A stretch of DNA of 64,000 bases, taken from Talinum fruticosum. Its lineage: Eukaryota > Streptophyta > Magnoliopsida > Caryophyllales > Talinaceae. The position numbers were made by a program, and so were the translations under genes. The number at the start of each line of letters is the position of its first letter. Position 1 is the first letter of the stretch. The notes beneath the pieces are model-generated. The model saw only the letters and a program-made list of their open reading frames with translations, did not search any database and was not told the origin of the DNA. Shown here in pieces: positions 11,684 to 22,974 of this stretch. The DNA lies in assembly GCA_021018815.1 (NCBI GenBank), contig JAITYX010000004.1:8069501-8133500 (forward strand), written 5' to 3'.

Positions 11684-13720
11684 CTAAACGATTTTGAAGC
11701 TTTTCGTTTTTGTTTCAACTATTGCCACACGTTCATGAAGAACATCATTTTTCTTTCTAGCAGCATGGAGTTCAATTTCAAGTTCAGCTCTACTATGACA
11801 AGGTCCCCTTAAATCTTTTGCCTTTACTCCTTCTCCAAAGCCAACTACTCGATCTTTCAATTTTGATTTGAAAACCTTATTAGCAATCTGCACATTAAAT
11901 AGGAAAAATGCATATATAAAACATAACTATCGTGTAACATGTTCTAAAAATTATTTTGTAAAAACACAATCTACCTCCGGATGGGAAAGAGAAGGGTCTT
12001 TTTCTATAACATCTCGGATTTCATCCTATAAAGTACAACGACATTAATACATCGCACTTGCCAACTAAAGTTTAAAAAATGTAGGCTTATAACATTATAC
12101 GTACATATTTTTGAGTTATCTCTAGAGTTTTCAAGCTCATCACCCTTTTTATGAGTTTCAAGGAACATTTGAAGGAAAGATGGCTTATTCCCGTCCTTTG
12201 CACCCTTTTGCAATAACAAGTAGATAGTCAAAATATAATCAATGTGGTAAGAAATTTAAAAAAGAAAGAGATAGTTTTAATACCAATTCCCAAGCAACTT
12301 GTCTATAAGGCTTACTTCCCGTCCTATAAAGTCTCTGCTTATTAAAGTTTGCTCTATTTGAAGAGTTTCTTGCACTCGCTTTCTATTTTTAAAAATAGCA
12401 ACAAATTAATATCACATATATTAGTTGAAATAATAATCAATTACAAAACAAGTAGTTGTTAATAGACAAGAAAAGATGTTAATTTCAGATCTTGTGGGAT
12501 TCTTTTGAATAAATCTCTTTTATAAGCCACTCCCACTCCTCATGACTAAGTTCATCGGTGTATGATCCAAAGCTTGTCGTAGAGTCCTTTTTGGTTTTGT
12601 GATATTATACCTCTTCAAATCAGCCCTCCAATTAATCCACAGCTCATACATATGGTGAAGAACATGTTCACGTTGTGCTTCCATGTTATCGTTGGAGAAA
12701 ACATCCTAAAATAAAGAAGAAAAATTACATTAAAAAAGAGTAAGATGTAATATAACTTGTTCAAAATTTGAGAATTATACCGTCACAGCCCTCCACATGT
12801 GTTCCAATTATCAATCTTCAATATCTTTCCACTTGTGCACTCTAAGAGGGCACATATTTGTATCACGAACAATAATTCCCAAGTGTCTAGACCAGGCAAC
12901 ATGATTTTTTCCAACAACACGGTTATTATAGAATTCTATTTCAAGTTTTTCTCCGGGCTCCAGCGTCGCGATTTCCATACATTTATTTCTACCTCGTGTT
13001 TTGCTGATAATTCTCTTCTTAAAAGCACCTCCTCCTAAGAATATGAAATCAATAAAATATCAATGAATAGAAAATAATATCAAATGCAAAACCCACGCAA
13101 ATCCAACTATTAAGTTACCATTGTTCAATTTTTCCTCTAGCTGTGGTGTCTCTGCCTCATTAGCATTACAATTCATTTCTTCATCAACTCGAGGTGTCTC
13201 ATGAGCATGTTCCTCTCTTACACGGTTAGGAACACAAGCACGGTTAGGAATATACAAGTCCTCGTCTCCGGAGGATGATGAAACACCATCCTCGACAACA
13301 AGGCAACATTGTCCTCAACATTAGTATTATCCTCAACATCATCCCTACGAAGTAGGGAGGAGGAGAAATATTGCGAGCAGGAGCAGGAGCAGATGTAATG
13401 TCTTGAGGAAACCTTGTACTTGGATTGAAGGGAACTCTATCATCTAAAGAAGCTCCGATTGGAGAATGCCTCACAAATGGATTAGTAGTTGTTTTATCTG
13501 GTGACTGGAACATTCATAGCGGATCGACTTTTTGAGTTGTTAACCATCCCAGCGAATGTAGATGAAGAAGACTGATTTTTAGAAACATATAGTTCATGTA
13601 GTTTTTTCCACGACCTTTAGCTAACATACTAGGTGCCGAAATGACGGTTTATCGGAACACGGCATACAAGACTTCTTCCCCGATCCGGTGGAATTAATCA
13701 TCTTCTCCGCAATATGTTAA
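11684..13720 (-). pseudogene. Transposase_24 (Ptta/En/Spm) type protein, TNPA-like partner gene of CACTA
   Basis: The minus strand shows several exon-like pieces. The 5' part (13513-13060) is low-complexity and acidic. The middle (about 12700-12200) contains an IHELWINWRADLKRYNITKP-like segment and a GAKDGNKPSFLQMFLETHKK segment, both typical of the plant Ptta/En/Spm domain. A C-terminal coiled coil at 11893-11684 reads AELEIELHAARKKNDVLHER. Introns seem to separate the pieces, and stops occur between some of them. In active elements this class of protein binds the subterminal repeats and assists the TNP2 transposase. It lies downstream of TNP2 in the same orientation, as in known CACTA elements. 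A miR159-complementary site is in its 5' exon. Confidence 0.7.
13419..13439 (-). promoter_or_regulatory. Putative miR159 target site in the CACTA Transposase_24 type transcript
   Basis: On the minus (sense) strand the 21 bases begin TAGAGTTCCCTTCAATCCAA. Compared with the conserved plant miR159 (starting UUUGGAUUGAAGGGAGCUCU), every position pairs, with only two G:U wobbles (at the miRNA 5' base and at position 16) and no true mismatch. The site falls in the open part of the exon, as miR159 sites do in GAMYB genes. Functional cleavage is inferred only. Confidence 0.55.
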
Positions 13721-13797
13721 AAGCAAATAAAATTAAATCATTTCCCAAAATAAACATGTCAATACAAGATTCACAACGAAATGGCCATTTGATGCAC

Positions 13798-13985
13798 ATA
13801 GCTGCAGATGGTCGCTCGTGGTCGCTACTATCTCGGAGCTGGTTCGCTGCAGATAGCAGCTGCTGGCTGCAACAACCTTCTGCTGCAGATAGCACTGCTG
13901 GCTGCAGCACTGCAGCGAGCTAGTCTGGTGCAGATAATGAGCAACGGCCAGCAGTAGGCGATGTTAGCTGCAGATGTCCTGTGGG
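13798..13985. repeat. CTGCAG-rich degenerate tandem repeats (first copy)
   Basis: About ten short units built on GCTGCAGATAGC / GCTGGCTGCAGC occur in a 190-bp run next to the 5' end of the Transposase_24 type gene. A related run is at about 18600-18780 in the same transposon. Units are shuffled and partly palindromic. Base composition is much more GC-rich than the surroundings. Confidence 0.75.
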
Positions 13986-14224
13986 CCTGTTACGTCTACT
14001 ACAAATGTCCTGTGGGCCTTATAACAATAAGCAACGTCAGCAAAGCAAACACTAGTAACTAGTAAATTATGATCAACGAGAAACCCATATGGTAGGATAC
14101 ACTAAGCTTATCCGATGCAATAAAGGAAACATATGTTCGATAAATGTGAATACATCAATATCAATAATTAACTATGAAAGAAAGTGCAACTATATTTCAT
14201 CTTCGTCTCTTTCTAGATCTTTGT

Positions 14225-17200
14225 TCATCCTCCAGATTTGCTTCATTGTGAGAGCCTCGTAGTTTGAAGATCATCCACTGGTTCCATCTCATTAGAGCAA
14301 TGAAGGCGTGACTTAAGTGCTACATGCCAACCTTTGTTCACCTTGTCGATTGCATAGAAAGCCTGATGTGCTTGACTAGCCAAGATAAATGGCTCGTTAG
14401 TTTTTAATTGTCATTTGCAATTAATACTAACAAAGCCATATTGGTCAATTTTAATCCCTTTAACTTTATCATATACATCGAACCATTTGCAGCGAAATAG
14501 CACTACTCGTTTCCCCCAAGATATTGTAGCTCAAGTACATTGGTTAAGACCCCTAATAATCTACATTTTCATCTCCTTGAGTTGTATTTCCAATGACAAC
14601 TACACCACTATTTTGAGTTGTCAACCTCTTCTCTCGCTGTTCTATATGAAATCTATATCCATTGACTATATAGCCACTAAAGGATGTGACATATTGTGTT
14701 GGTCCACGTGCCAATGAGAGTGAATCTTCCATTTTCTTAGTCTTCTCATGCTCATATAGCTGCGTTACCTATTAAAAAATATATTGAATATATTAATTAT
14801 GCATATTAATTTACATATACGAGTCTATTTACTTGTAACGTAATATACTTACTTCACACTTGAACCATTCCCTAAAGTTTTTACACCATTCTTCCTCGGA
14901 GAGAGAAACATCAGATGGTTGGCTTGCAGAGTATTTTCTATATGAAACAAATGCATTACTTAAGTTAAAAAATTAATTTGATCAACTTCAAGTTCATAAT
15001 ATGACATAAAAATACTTTTAGATATGATGCGTACTCTAGAAAAGGTTGAACATCATCACAATTCTTCAAAATATAAATGTGAGCTTCATCTAACTCATAC
15101 TTCTCAACATCGGTACGAACTCTTTGGGATCCAATTATCCGACCGGGATGATTAAAGATAGGTAAACCTCCATCATGGTCATTTTGATTTTCATGATTTC
15201 GATCGAGGCGATTGAACCTTCTCTCCATGTTATGTAAATATCTTGAACAAAGGGTCATACATTCATCAGCCAAATATGCCTCCGGCCATGCCTTATTGCG
15301 AATGTAACTTGTCAATGTATGCATAACTTGTTCGACTGGATACATCCATCTAAATTGAACTAGCCCCCAATTCTAGCTTCATAAGCTAAGTGGATAGGTA
15401 AGTGCATCATAACATCAAAAAATGTAGGAGGAAAAGCCTTTTCTAGCTTACATAGAGTAATAGGGATTTGAGCCTCAATTTGATTCAGTTCATCTATGTT
15501 TAGTTCTTTGGCACCTAATATAGCAAAGAACATAGATAGCTCAATAAGTGCCTCTCGTATAACTAGAGTAAGAAGACCACGCAATGCTAGTGGTAAGAAA
15601 TGTTGGAGTATAACATGATAATCATGACTCTTAAGACCGGATATTTTTGTCTCCTTCATATTTACACAATAGGAAATATTGGAAAAAAACCCATCTGGAA
15701 TTTTTAACTCTTTCAAAAATTAGCAAAAAATGCGCTTTTCAAGAGTAGATAAAGTATATAGTGCGGGGGCATCTTTAACTTATCCCCCTCTTTCAACAAG
15801 TGCAGATTGGATCTCAATCCTATTTTTCCAAGTCAAGACGCGTCTTAATCGTATCCTTGGTTTTTCCTTTGATATTCATAATTGTTCCAAGAATATTATC
15901 GCATATAGTTTTCTCAGTATGCATCACGTCCAAATTGTGGTGCAATAAAAGGTCCCTCCAATATGGAAGACGAAAGAAGACACTTTTCTTACTCCAGTTA
16001 TCCTCTCTTTTCTCATGGGATATTTTAGTCTTCTTATTTGGATCCTTACTTAATACAATATTCTCAAGATCCTTCACTTGATGAAGAATTTCATCAATTG
16101 AAGAAGGCTCTGGAGGTCCGCCACGTTTAATTGTTCCATCAAACAAATCTTTCTGTTTTCGAAATTGATGATTTGTAGATAGATAGCATCGATGACCCAT
16201 ATAACATTGCTTACCACCATGAGACAACCTCGGAGAATGGGTCTTCTTCATACAACAAGGGCATGCTAACTTCCCCTTAGTACTCCAACCAGACAACATT
16301 CCATATGCTTGGAAAGTCATTGATTGTCCAAAGCAACGCAGCATGAAGTTGAAAGTGACATTTAGCAAATGCATCATATGTCTCAACTCCAACTTCCCAT
16401 AACTCCTTCAACTCTTCAATTAAGGGTTGCAAATATATGTCAATTGCATTGCCAAGACTATCGGGGCCGGGAATAAGCATTGAAAGAATCATATTAGATT
16501 GTCTCATACAGAGCTCAGGTGGCAAGTTGTATGGAATCGGAATGACAGGCCAAATACTATATGAAGTTTTTGAATTCGTAAAGGGCTGAAAGCCATCACT
16601 AACAAGGCCAAGTCTAACATTACGAGGATCCGAAGCGAACCCTTCATGCATTTCAGCAAGTGACTTCCACGCAACGGAATCGGCTGGGTGCCTCATTATC
16701 TCATCTTTCTTTCGTTTATCATGATCCCATCTCATTAAAGACGTTATCTTCGAGGACATATATAACCTTTGCAACCTTGGCTTTAATGGAAAGTATCGCA
16801 ATGTCTTTTGAGGTATTCTTTTATCATTTGACCCACACTTATCATCCGCATTACGCTTATCGGTCTTCCATCTAGATGCACCACATACTTTACATTTGTC
16901 TAACTTCTTGTCATCCTTCCAATATAACATACAATCATTCACACATGCATCAATTTTCTCATAAGAAAGTCCAAGATCTTTGATGGTCTTTTTCGCCTCA
17001 TAATAAGAGTCGAGCAAATTTGAATTATTAGGTAGCAACTCATCTTTTAAGAATTGCAATGGCATGGTAAAAGATTCATTACTCCAATGACCAAGAGTCT
17101 TAATGTGAAGGAGTTTCACCAATGCGGACATTTTTGAAGACTTACAACCATCATACACAGGATCTTGTGAGTCCTTTAGCAGCTTATAAAATGTCTTAGC

Positions 17201-17581
17201 CTCATTATTTGGTTCCACTTCACCATTCTCATGGCTTAAAGAATTTATATCATTAAAATCATGATATAAATCCCTTAAGATTCCATCTATTTTATCATGT
17301 TCACCAATATCATCCTCATCACCCATATCTATGTTAGACTCGTTAAACCTCTCCCCATGATGATACCAAAATGTGTACCTTTTGACAATTCCATAAGCCA
17401 ATAGATGCCCTTGAACTTGCTCACGAGTCCCAAACTCTATGTTCATACATTTTACACATAGACAACGAATGGACTTTGTTCCTAGATTAGTAAAGGCATA
17501 ATCCAAAAAACTTTCAACTCCCTTTTCATATTCAGTATTCCAGAGATCTTCATTGTTCATCCACCCCTTGTTAGGTGTCAT
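14225..17581 (-). pseudogene. TNP2-type CACTA transposase (broken)
   Basis: The start is taken at 17581, just before the transposase-associated domain (GWMNNEDLWN, then IRCLCVKCMN with paired cysteines, then FWYHHGE). The tnp2 catalytic domain follows at about 16850-15820, with VRLGLVSDGFQPF, IDIYLQPLIEELKELWEVGV and YGMLSGWSTKGKLACPCCMK. A single extra base near 16310 shifts the frame between INDFP and YGMLSGW. A DUF4218-like part runs at 15716-15360 and 15345-14965 (contains MYPVEQVMHTLTSYIRNKAW). DUF4216-like sequence lies at 14490-14225 (KWFDVYDKVKGIKIDQYGF, then FILASQAHQAFYAIDKV). Domain order matches plant TNP2 proteins, which cut and join the element ends in the nucleus. Frameshifts and stops make it a pseudogene. 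Confidence 0.9.
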
Positions 17582-18236
17582 TGTCTCAAAATTGATTTGC
17601 CAAAAAGAGTACCTTATATTTGGAACAAAAGAAAAATACATGAGCTAACCTAATTCAAATCTAATAAATACTCAAACATCTAAAATTTTAATTAGTTTTA
17701 CATCTATTTTATTATCCAGGATTTGTAAGTGTCTCATAAGACTTCCCAATCAATTTTGTCATACATAACATATCTATATACGGCAAAAGTAACATATGCG
17801 GTAGAAGCATTTGTTTAACATGTATAATATTATTTTTCATACATCCATATATAAAGTCTTCGTGCTTCTAACTAAGGAATATTGTAGAGTACATTATTTA
17901 AGTGAAAATCATGATTTTTAACATAAACAAGTTACTCTTAGTATATGTTTTTACTGTTGACGATATCTTGAAAAATTACGTGATAATTGGAGGTGAAATT
18001 ATTTGTCATACATAGGGAAGGAACCGGGTGAAAAATAATCTAATAGCTCCTGAGCTACGAGATGAAATATCTAAATTAGAGGTTGGGCCGGAAAGTGAGA
18101 CATAAGACATTTGGTATGTGAAATTAGCCTTATTTGTTTCTTGATGTGCTATATTTGGTCACATGCCATGATGGAACATATTCTTTAGCTCAAAGCACCT
18201 ATTTGGTCATGCAAAACCTACAGCTAACTTTATCTG

Positions 18237-19150
18237 TGCCGGAGGGGCTCATGACTTCTTACTTCAAGCAAAATAATGAATCCTTCAAGCTTGAGATCCC
18301 AAGCGGAATTACAAAACTTTTCATACAATGGACTCATAACTATGAAACTTCAATGGTAGAATAGAAGATTGAGCCAATTTACAGCATAAACAAAAGGAGT
18401 GCTATTCTAGCTCGCTTATAGCTATCAAGCAGGAGATCAAGAAACAAATAAGGTTGATTTCACATACCAAATGTCTTATGTCTCACTTTTTGCCCCAAAA
18501 GGAATTCATATTGAACATTTTCATATGCCAAAGCTTTTGCGAGATGCGGCTAGAGACTCGGCCTCTAATTTAGATATTTCATCTCGTAACTCAACATCGG
18601 CTATCTGCAGCAGAAGGTCTGCTGCAGGCTGCAGCAGCCTATCTGCGGCAGATGGTCTGCTGCAACCAGCCGCTGCTATCTGCAGCAGCCTATCTCGTGG
18701 CAGATGGTCGCTCAGCCAGACAGCAGCCTTCTGCATCGAGATGGCTACTGTTGGTTGCACCAACCTTCTACTGCAGATAGCGATTGCTAACTTACGAGAT
18801 AAAATATCCAAATTAGAGGCTGAGTCTCTAGCTGCATCTACAAAAGCTTTGGCATATGAAAATGTTCAATATGAATTCCGTTTGGGCCGAAAGTGAGACA
18901 TAAGACATTTGGTATGTGAAATCAACCTTATCTGTTTCTTGATCCGCTACTTGATAGCTATAAGCGAGCTAGAATAGCACTCCTTTTTGTTTATGCTGTA
19001 AATTGGCTCAATCTTCTATTCTACCATCGGAGTTTCATAGTTATGAGTCCATTGTATGAAAATTTTTGTAATTTTTCCCGGGATCTCAAGGTTGAAGGAT
19101 TCGAGTATTTTACTTGAAGCAAGAAGTCGTAAGCCCCTCTAACCGGCCCT
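18237..19150. repeat. Long inverted repeat inside the CACTA element
   Basis: The segment from about 18237 to 18600 is the reverse complement of about 18785 to 19150. Matched landmarks include GGAGTGCTATTCTAGCTCGC, CATACCAAATGTCTTATGTC and ATACAATGGACTCATAACTA. The arms are about 360 bp with scattered differences, separated by about 180 bp of CTGCAG-rich sequence. A third, shortened copy in the right-arm orientation lies at about 18047-18150. Transcription through it would give a long hairpin RNA. Confidence 0.9.
18600..18780. repeat. CTGCAG-rich degenerate tandem repeats (second copy)
   Basis: This run forms the loop of the long inverted repeat and is built of the same TCTGCAGCAG / GGCTGCAGCAGCC type words as at 13798-13985. 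Both strands look alike because the units are near-palindromic, which explains overlapping open frames on both strands here. Confidence 0.75.
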
Positions 19151-20900
19151 GCTGCAAAGGAATAAGAGGTCAAGTATACCTGTCCTAAAACCTATATAGG
19201 AAGTCCATGCAATAAAGATAATACTTGAAGAACTCGAGCACACTATGGTTCCGTACTTAGCACATAGTGTTTATCCGGAGGCAAGCCCAACAAATAAATC
19301 AAACGGATAGGCACCCACCCATATTGTTTTCACGGAATACAATGCAATACAACAAAAAGGTCCAGGAGTTCCAACATATATATACCAACCAACCGCAAGG
19401 TTGAACATAGATGACAGACTTATCCCCGTAGTTAAATTTGACACTATTCCGAGAGGCATTTTTAGAAACTATGCCTATAATCAAAAGGGTAATTCATGAA
19501 TCACGAAACTTAGGTGATTTACCTAGATGGCAAGAAAAGATAGCCACCAGTGAACAACGAGTAGATATATAGGACACTTCTATGGGGAAGCAACATCCAC
19601 ATGAAACAATTCGGATAGATGCTAAATCTAATGTATGAATGAGCTAGTTTCTTTCTTTCTCCCCTTGTTTTTTTGTTTGGTTTTATTTTGAGGTCGAATT
19701 ATGAAACTTCATTACCAACTCTTCCGCAACTCACAAGTTATATAGCTATACTAGCTGCTGCATTGTTTCATGTGACCTCTTATTCCTAGCTAGACTTGTG
19801 AGCTCTAAGCTTTTCCTACGTTCACTCGGGAATCCAACATCTTAAGAGCCACGATTGACAAATTCACAATTGCTAGCTTCCTTGAGTTCATGATTGTCAT
19901 GGCATGCTAAGGAAATGGTTGAATTTCATCCTTTTAAATTAGCATTTTGATTTTCTATTCTTTATTAATTGTAACTCCACTCAAGACGTTGCTTGAATAG
20001 AATAAGACAACCAAATATGGATCCTATCCAGGTTGGGAAGTCTAGATAGAGGCAGCGTTACATTGTCATGGTCTGTTATTTTACATGCAAACCCATGGAG
20101 TAGTGTAGATGCCATTGCAAGTTGTCTCCCTCGTTATACTAACCCCAGTGATTTTCTTATTTTAGTTCCCGGGAGAATTTGATTGCCCTGAAAAGCCAAA
20201 GTAGGTCGAGTAAACATTGAAACCAAGCAATTCCAGTAAAAACATGTTAGCGAAGGATAGGCATAAATTTAACAAACCAACATGCCATAGAACTTCCTAT
20301 ACAATGCCAACAAAAGCTAAAATGTTGAATTGAACAGTATGCAACAATCAATATAGTAGCCGATTAGAGTGTGAACCATTATAACCTCGAACTCTATCTC
20401 TCTTGATTGGAACATAAATTCAACGAGGCATAAGCAATTTTGAATCTCCAATTTCACCCAACAAAATTCAAAATCGTGGACACACAATCGCACAACATGT
20501 AAAAGAATAAAGACTAAAAATCAAACCAGAAATCACTCGAAAAATTAGGGGATAATTTGGAGAACAGAAACCCTCGTACTGGAAATCAACCGCAAAATTA
20601 GGCAGCGCGGGGTTTGGCAATGGCAAGGCTGTCGGCAGCCGGCGATTGATCGTCGGAGAGACTGTGTGAATGAGGAGGGTGGAGGGCGAGGCGGTCCGTG
20701 GTCGGCGACCGGCGATCGAGTGTCGGAGAGAAACAGAGACCGTGAGTAGTGCGAGAGGCCGAGAGTAGTGTAATTGAGAGCAAAGTGTCAATGGCGATTC
20801 AAGAACTAGAGGCAAACGAAGAAAGAAGACAAGTAGCGGTCGTGCGTTGTTTGATAGTTTCGTGCGAGTAATTTTGACATAGGGGAAATTATAAGTAAAA
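19151..20900 (-). other. CACTA interior upstream of TNP2, with GC-rich leader
   Basis: The stretch 19151-20560 shows no recognisable domain; a minus-strand frame at 19484-19271 is unidentified. From about 20600 to 20870 the sequence becomes GC-rich, with repeated CGGCGATCG-like words, and gives serine/proline-rich minus-strand frames. Its position near the right end and upstream of both genes suggests promoter and first untranslated exon of the transposase transcripts rather than a protein gene. Confidence 0.45.
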
Positions 20901-20934
20901 TGTTTTATTTTATTTTTATTTTCCCTCCTATTTA

Positions 20935-21100
20935 CATTAACGACCATATTTTACATATTAATAACGATGATTTTTGTAACCCATCGTCTAGCGATAATTT
21001 TTCCGAGTAAAGTCGGACGACGAAAATGCAATTTTGTCGTTATTAGCATTATTTAACGATAAATTTATATATGGTCGTTAATACGTGGTCGTTACAAACC
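20935..21100. repeat. CACTA right subterminal repeats
   Basis: Repeated TTAACGACCA, AACGATGA, CGACGACGAAAA and GGTCGTTA words lie just inside the right terminus, matching the left cluster in motif and reverse orientation. They form the presumed binding array for the element-encoded DNA-binding protein. Confidence 0.8.
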
Positions 21101-21225
21101 TTTTTTCTAGTAGTGTCCGACTTTGCCGTTGCAATCACGGACCCCCATTCCCCAGCCATGCCCCCACTCACCGAGCTTCGCCCCATCAAAATTTACTTTT
21201 AGTAATGTTTATTCAGGCATCTTTT

Positions 21226-21614
21226 AGTAATTTTTATATTATTATTTAAATATATACAAATTAGTTTCTTAAATTTAAGACTTACATAACGTTCTCTCAC
21301 TTATTTTTAAAGCAAAACGTATAAATATTTTTTTCAAGTTAAAAAAATGTAACTAAACTTTTATGCAATTTAATTACCCAAAATAAAAATTTAATATAAA
21401 AAATACAAACTAAATTAAAATATTATATATTTTTTAAATTAAAATAAAAATTAATTTTATCTATTATTTTGTTTGATATCCAAAAAATGTAAATTTTTAT
21501 GCAGTTTAATAACACAAAATAAAAATTTAATATAAAAAATAAAAATTAAATTAAAATATTATATATTTTTTAAATTAAAATACAAATTTAATATTAAAAA
21601 CAAAAAGGTAATCG
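21226..21614. repeat. AT-rich tandem duplication
   Basis: A unit of about 105 bp at 21340-21450 is repeated at about 21485-21590 (shared words AAAATAAAAATTTAATATAA and AATATTATATATTTTTTAAA). Between the copies sits a 25-bp word identical to 8323-8347. No coding sequence. Confidence 0.8.
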
Positions 21615-21625
21615 TTGTTGACAAT

Positions 21626-22963
21626 GAAAATTCTACCCTAGTTGAAAAAATTTCTATCTATCATAGTTGATAAATATGAACCGTTGATTAAAAAGTAGTG
21701 AATATAAACCGTCGAAATTTGGTAACTTGTAACCTGTTTAGCAGGTGAACTATGCATTTCTCTTTCTTCTTTCCTATTAGTGTCATATCATGTCGGTTAC
21801 CTTTTTATCTTGTCCAATGTATTCTTTCTCTCTCATCTCTCGTGGAGTATTTTTGAAGCGGACATGGAAAGCCCACTACCCATCCATCTAAACTCTCAAA
21901 AATCTCCAAAACCCCTTCAATGGCATCCATCAAAACCCTCATTTTTCCACCGAGGAGTGAGAGTGAGGCCTTGAGTCAAATGGGCATCCCAAATTCAAAG
22001 AATCAAAAGCCTTGGAAAGAAACCATGTAGCTTGAAACTTTGGAGACGCTGAAAATGATGACCCGAGCTCCGAAGTTGAACTCTTAATGGCTCAATTTAG
22101 CTATCAAAATGGTTGAACAAAATCGGTTCAAGGAAGTAGGTAGAGATAGAAATCCCTTACACATAGCCGTCACTACTGAGCAACCACTAGAGCTCATAAA
22201 TGATTGATTAATGATGCCCGCCGAGCCATTAGCGCTAGCATTCACCGTGGAATTTCGGAAAAGGAAGATGGGGAAAAGATAAAGAGAAGAAGGGCATAAT
22301 AACAAGCCATCAATTAACAAACTTCAATTAAAATTATTAACTCCTCCCATGTTTCTTTTTTTTTTTCTTAATTTCTTTTATCTCTTCTCAAGCTTTGGAC
22401 CTAGCTCTTCAATGGAGGTTTCCTCTTACACCTACCTTGAACTCTATGTCTACAGTCTTATAGTTTGTCTTTGACTTCTACCAAATCTAACTTGTGCAAT
22501 TCTCGGTTTGCTTCCCAGGTCACTACAGTCCCTTCAATGTTGCCCAAGAATAAGCTCAATAAACAGAGCAAGGAACTCGAGCTTCACCTTCTTCTTCTCC
22601 TTTCAATTCTCGAGTCTAGCTCTTGACTACATAAGAACCCTTTTTGGCATTTATTTGTTCAATATACACTCGCTAATAGTTTGGATTCGTTTGTTATGAT
22701 TGAGGTTTGAGAGCTTTGGAGCAAGGTAGAGAGAGATGGGGGGAGATAGAGAGATTGTTGTTAGTGGAGATAGAACGTGGAAGATGATATGATGAAGTCA
22801 ATTTGTTATATTAAAAATAAAAAAAGAAAATAAATTATTAGTTACTTGTGATAGCCAGTTACTCAAATTTATATCAAAGGTTGAGATTTGTTGATTATAA
22901 ATCAATGGTTGTGTGTAAATTTAACTATAATAGTTAAAAAAATCAACTATGGAAGAATCTTCT
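21626..22963. mobile_element. Mutator-like element (MULE), possible Pack-MULE
   Basis: The ends are GAAAATTCTACCCTAGTTGA on the left and, as reverse complement, AAAGAAGATTCTTCCATAGT on the right. Imperfect inverted similarity continues for about 130 bp. The direct repeat TTGTTGACAAT (11 bp; MULE duplications are usually 9) flanks the element at 21615-21625 and 22964-22974. The interior (about 21780-22760) is less AT-rich and exon-like, but shows no transposase and no protein family I can name. It could be a captured host fragment. Confidence 0.65.
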
Positions 22964-22974
22964 TTGTTGACAAT

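Larger units (their letters stand above)
9997..21115 (-). mobile_element. CACTA (En/Spm) DNA transposon, 11.1 kb, autonomous-type but decayed
   Basis: The ends are CACTACTAGAAAAAGGCTTC at 9997 and the complementary TTTTTTCTAGTAGTG ending at 21115. The flanking trinucleotides are TCT and TCC, a 3-bp target duplication with one change. Subterminal regions carry many copies of a TAACGACGA/TCGTCGTTA-type motif. Two minus-strand genes occupy the interior: TNP2-type transposase (14225-17581) and a Transposase_24 type gene (about 11684-13720). The insertion site is inside a LINE RNase H fragment. Both genes contain frameshifts or stops, so present activity would need help from another copy. Confidence 0.93.
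9591..21207 (-). mobile_element. 5'-truncated LINE copy (RNase H end), split by a CACTA element
   Basis: Two pieces, 9591-9996 and 21116-21207, form one minus-strand sequence when the CACTA insertion is removed. The right piece encodes KVNFDGAKLGEWGHGWGM and the left piece VAQGTGFLGPKMEEARACRF then GISEVIKEG, which is the RVT_3-type RNase H domain at the C-terminus of plant L1 ORF2. Translation needs one frame change at the junction. A T-run at 9587-9594 is the complement of the poly(A) tail. The 18-bp word TTTATTCAGGCATCTTTT flanks the unit at 9573-9590 and 21208-21225, a perfect LINE target duplication. Only about 500 bp of the LINE was copied. Confidence 0.85.

Noticed and set aside
14415..14717. 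Plus-strand 100-residue frame opposite the TNP2 gene
   Set aside because: The minus strand here encodes the conserved DUF4216-like part of the transposase, so the plus frame is a shadow.
18471..18896. 141-residue plus-strand frame and its 96-residue minus-strand twin
   Set aside because: Both are generated by the inverted repeat and its near-palindromic CTGCAG-rich loop, so the two strands encode almost the same peptide; no gene evidence.
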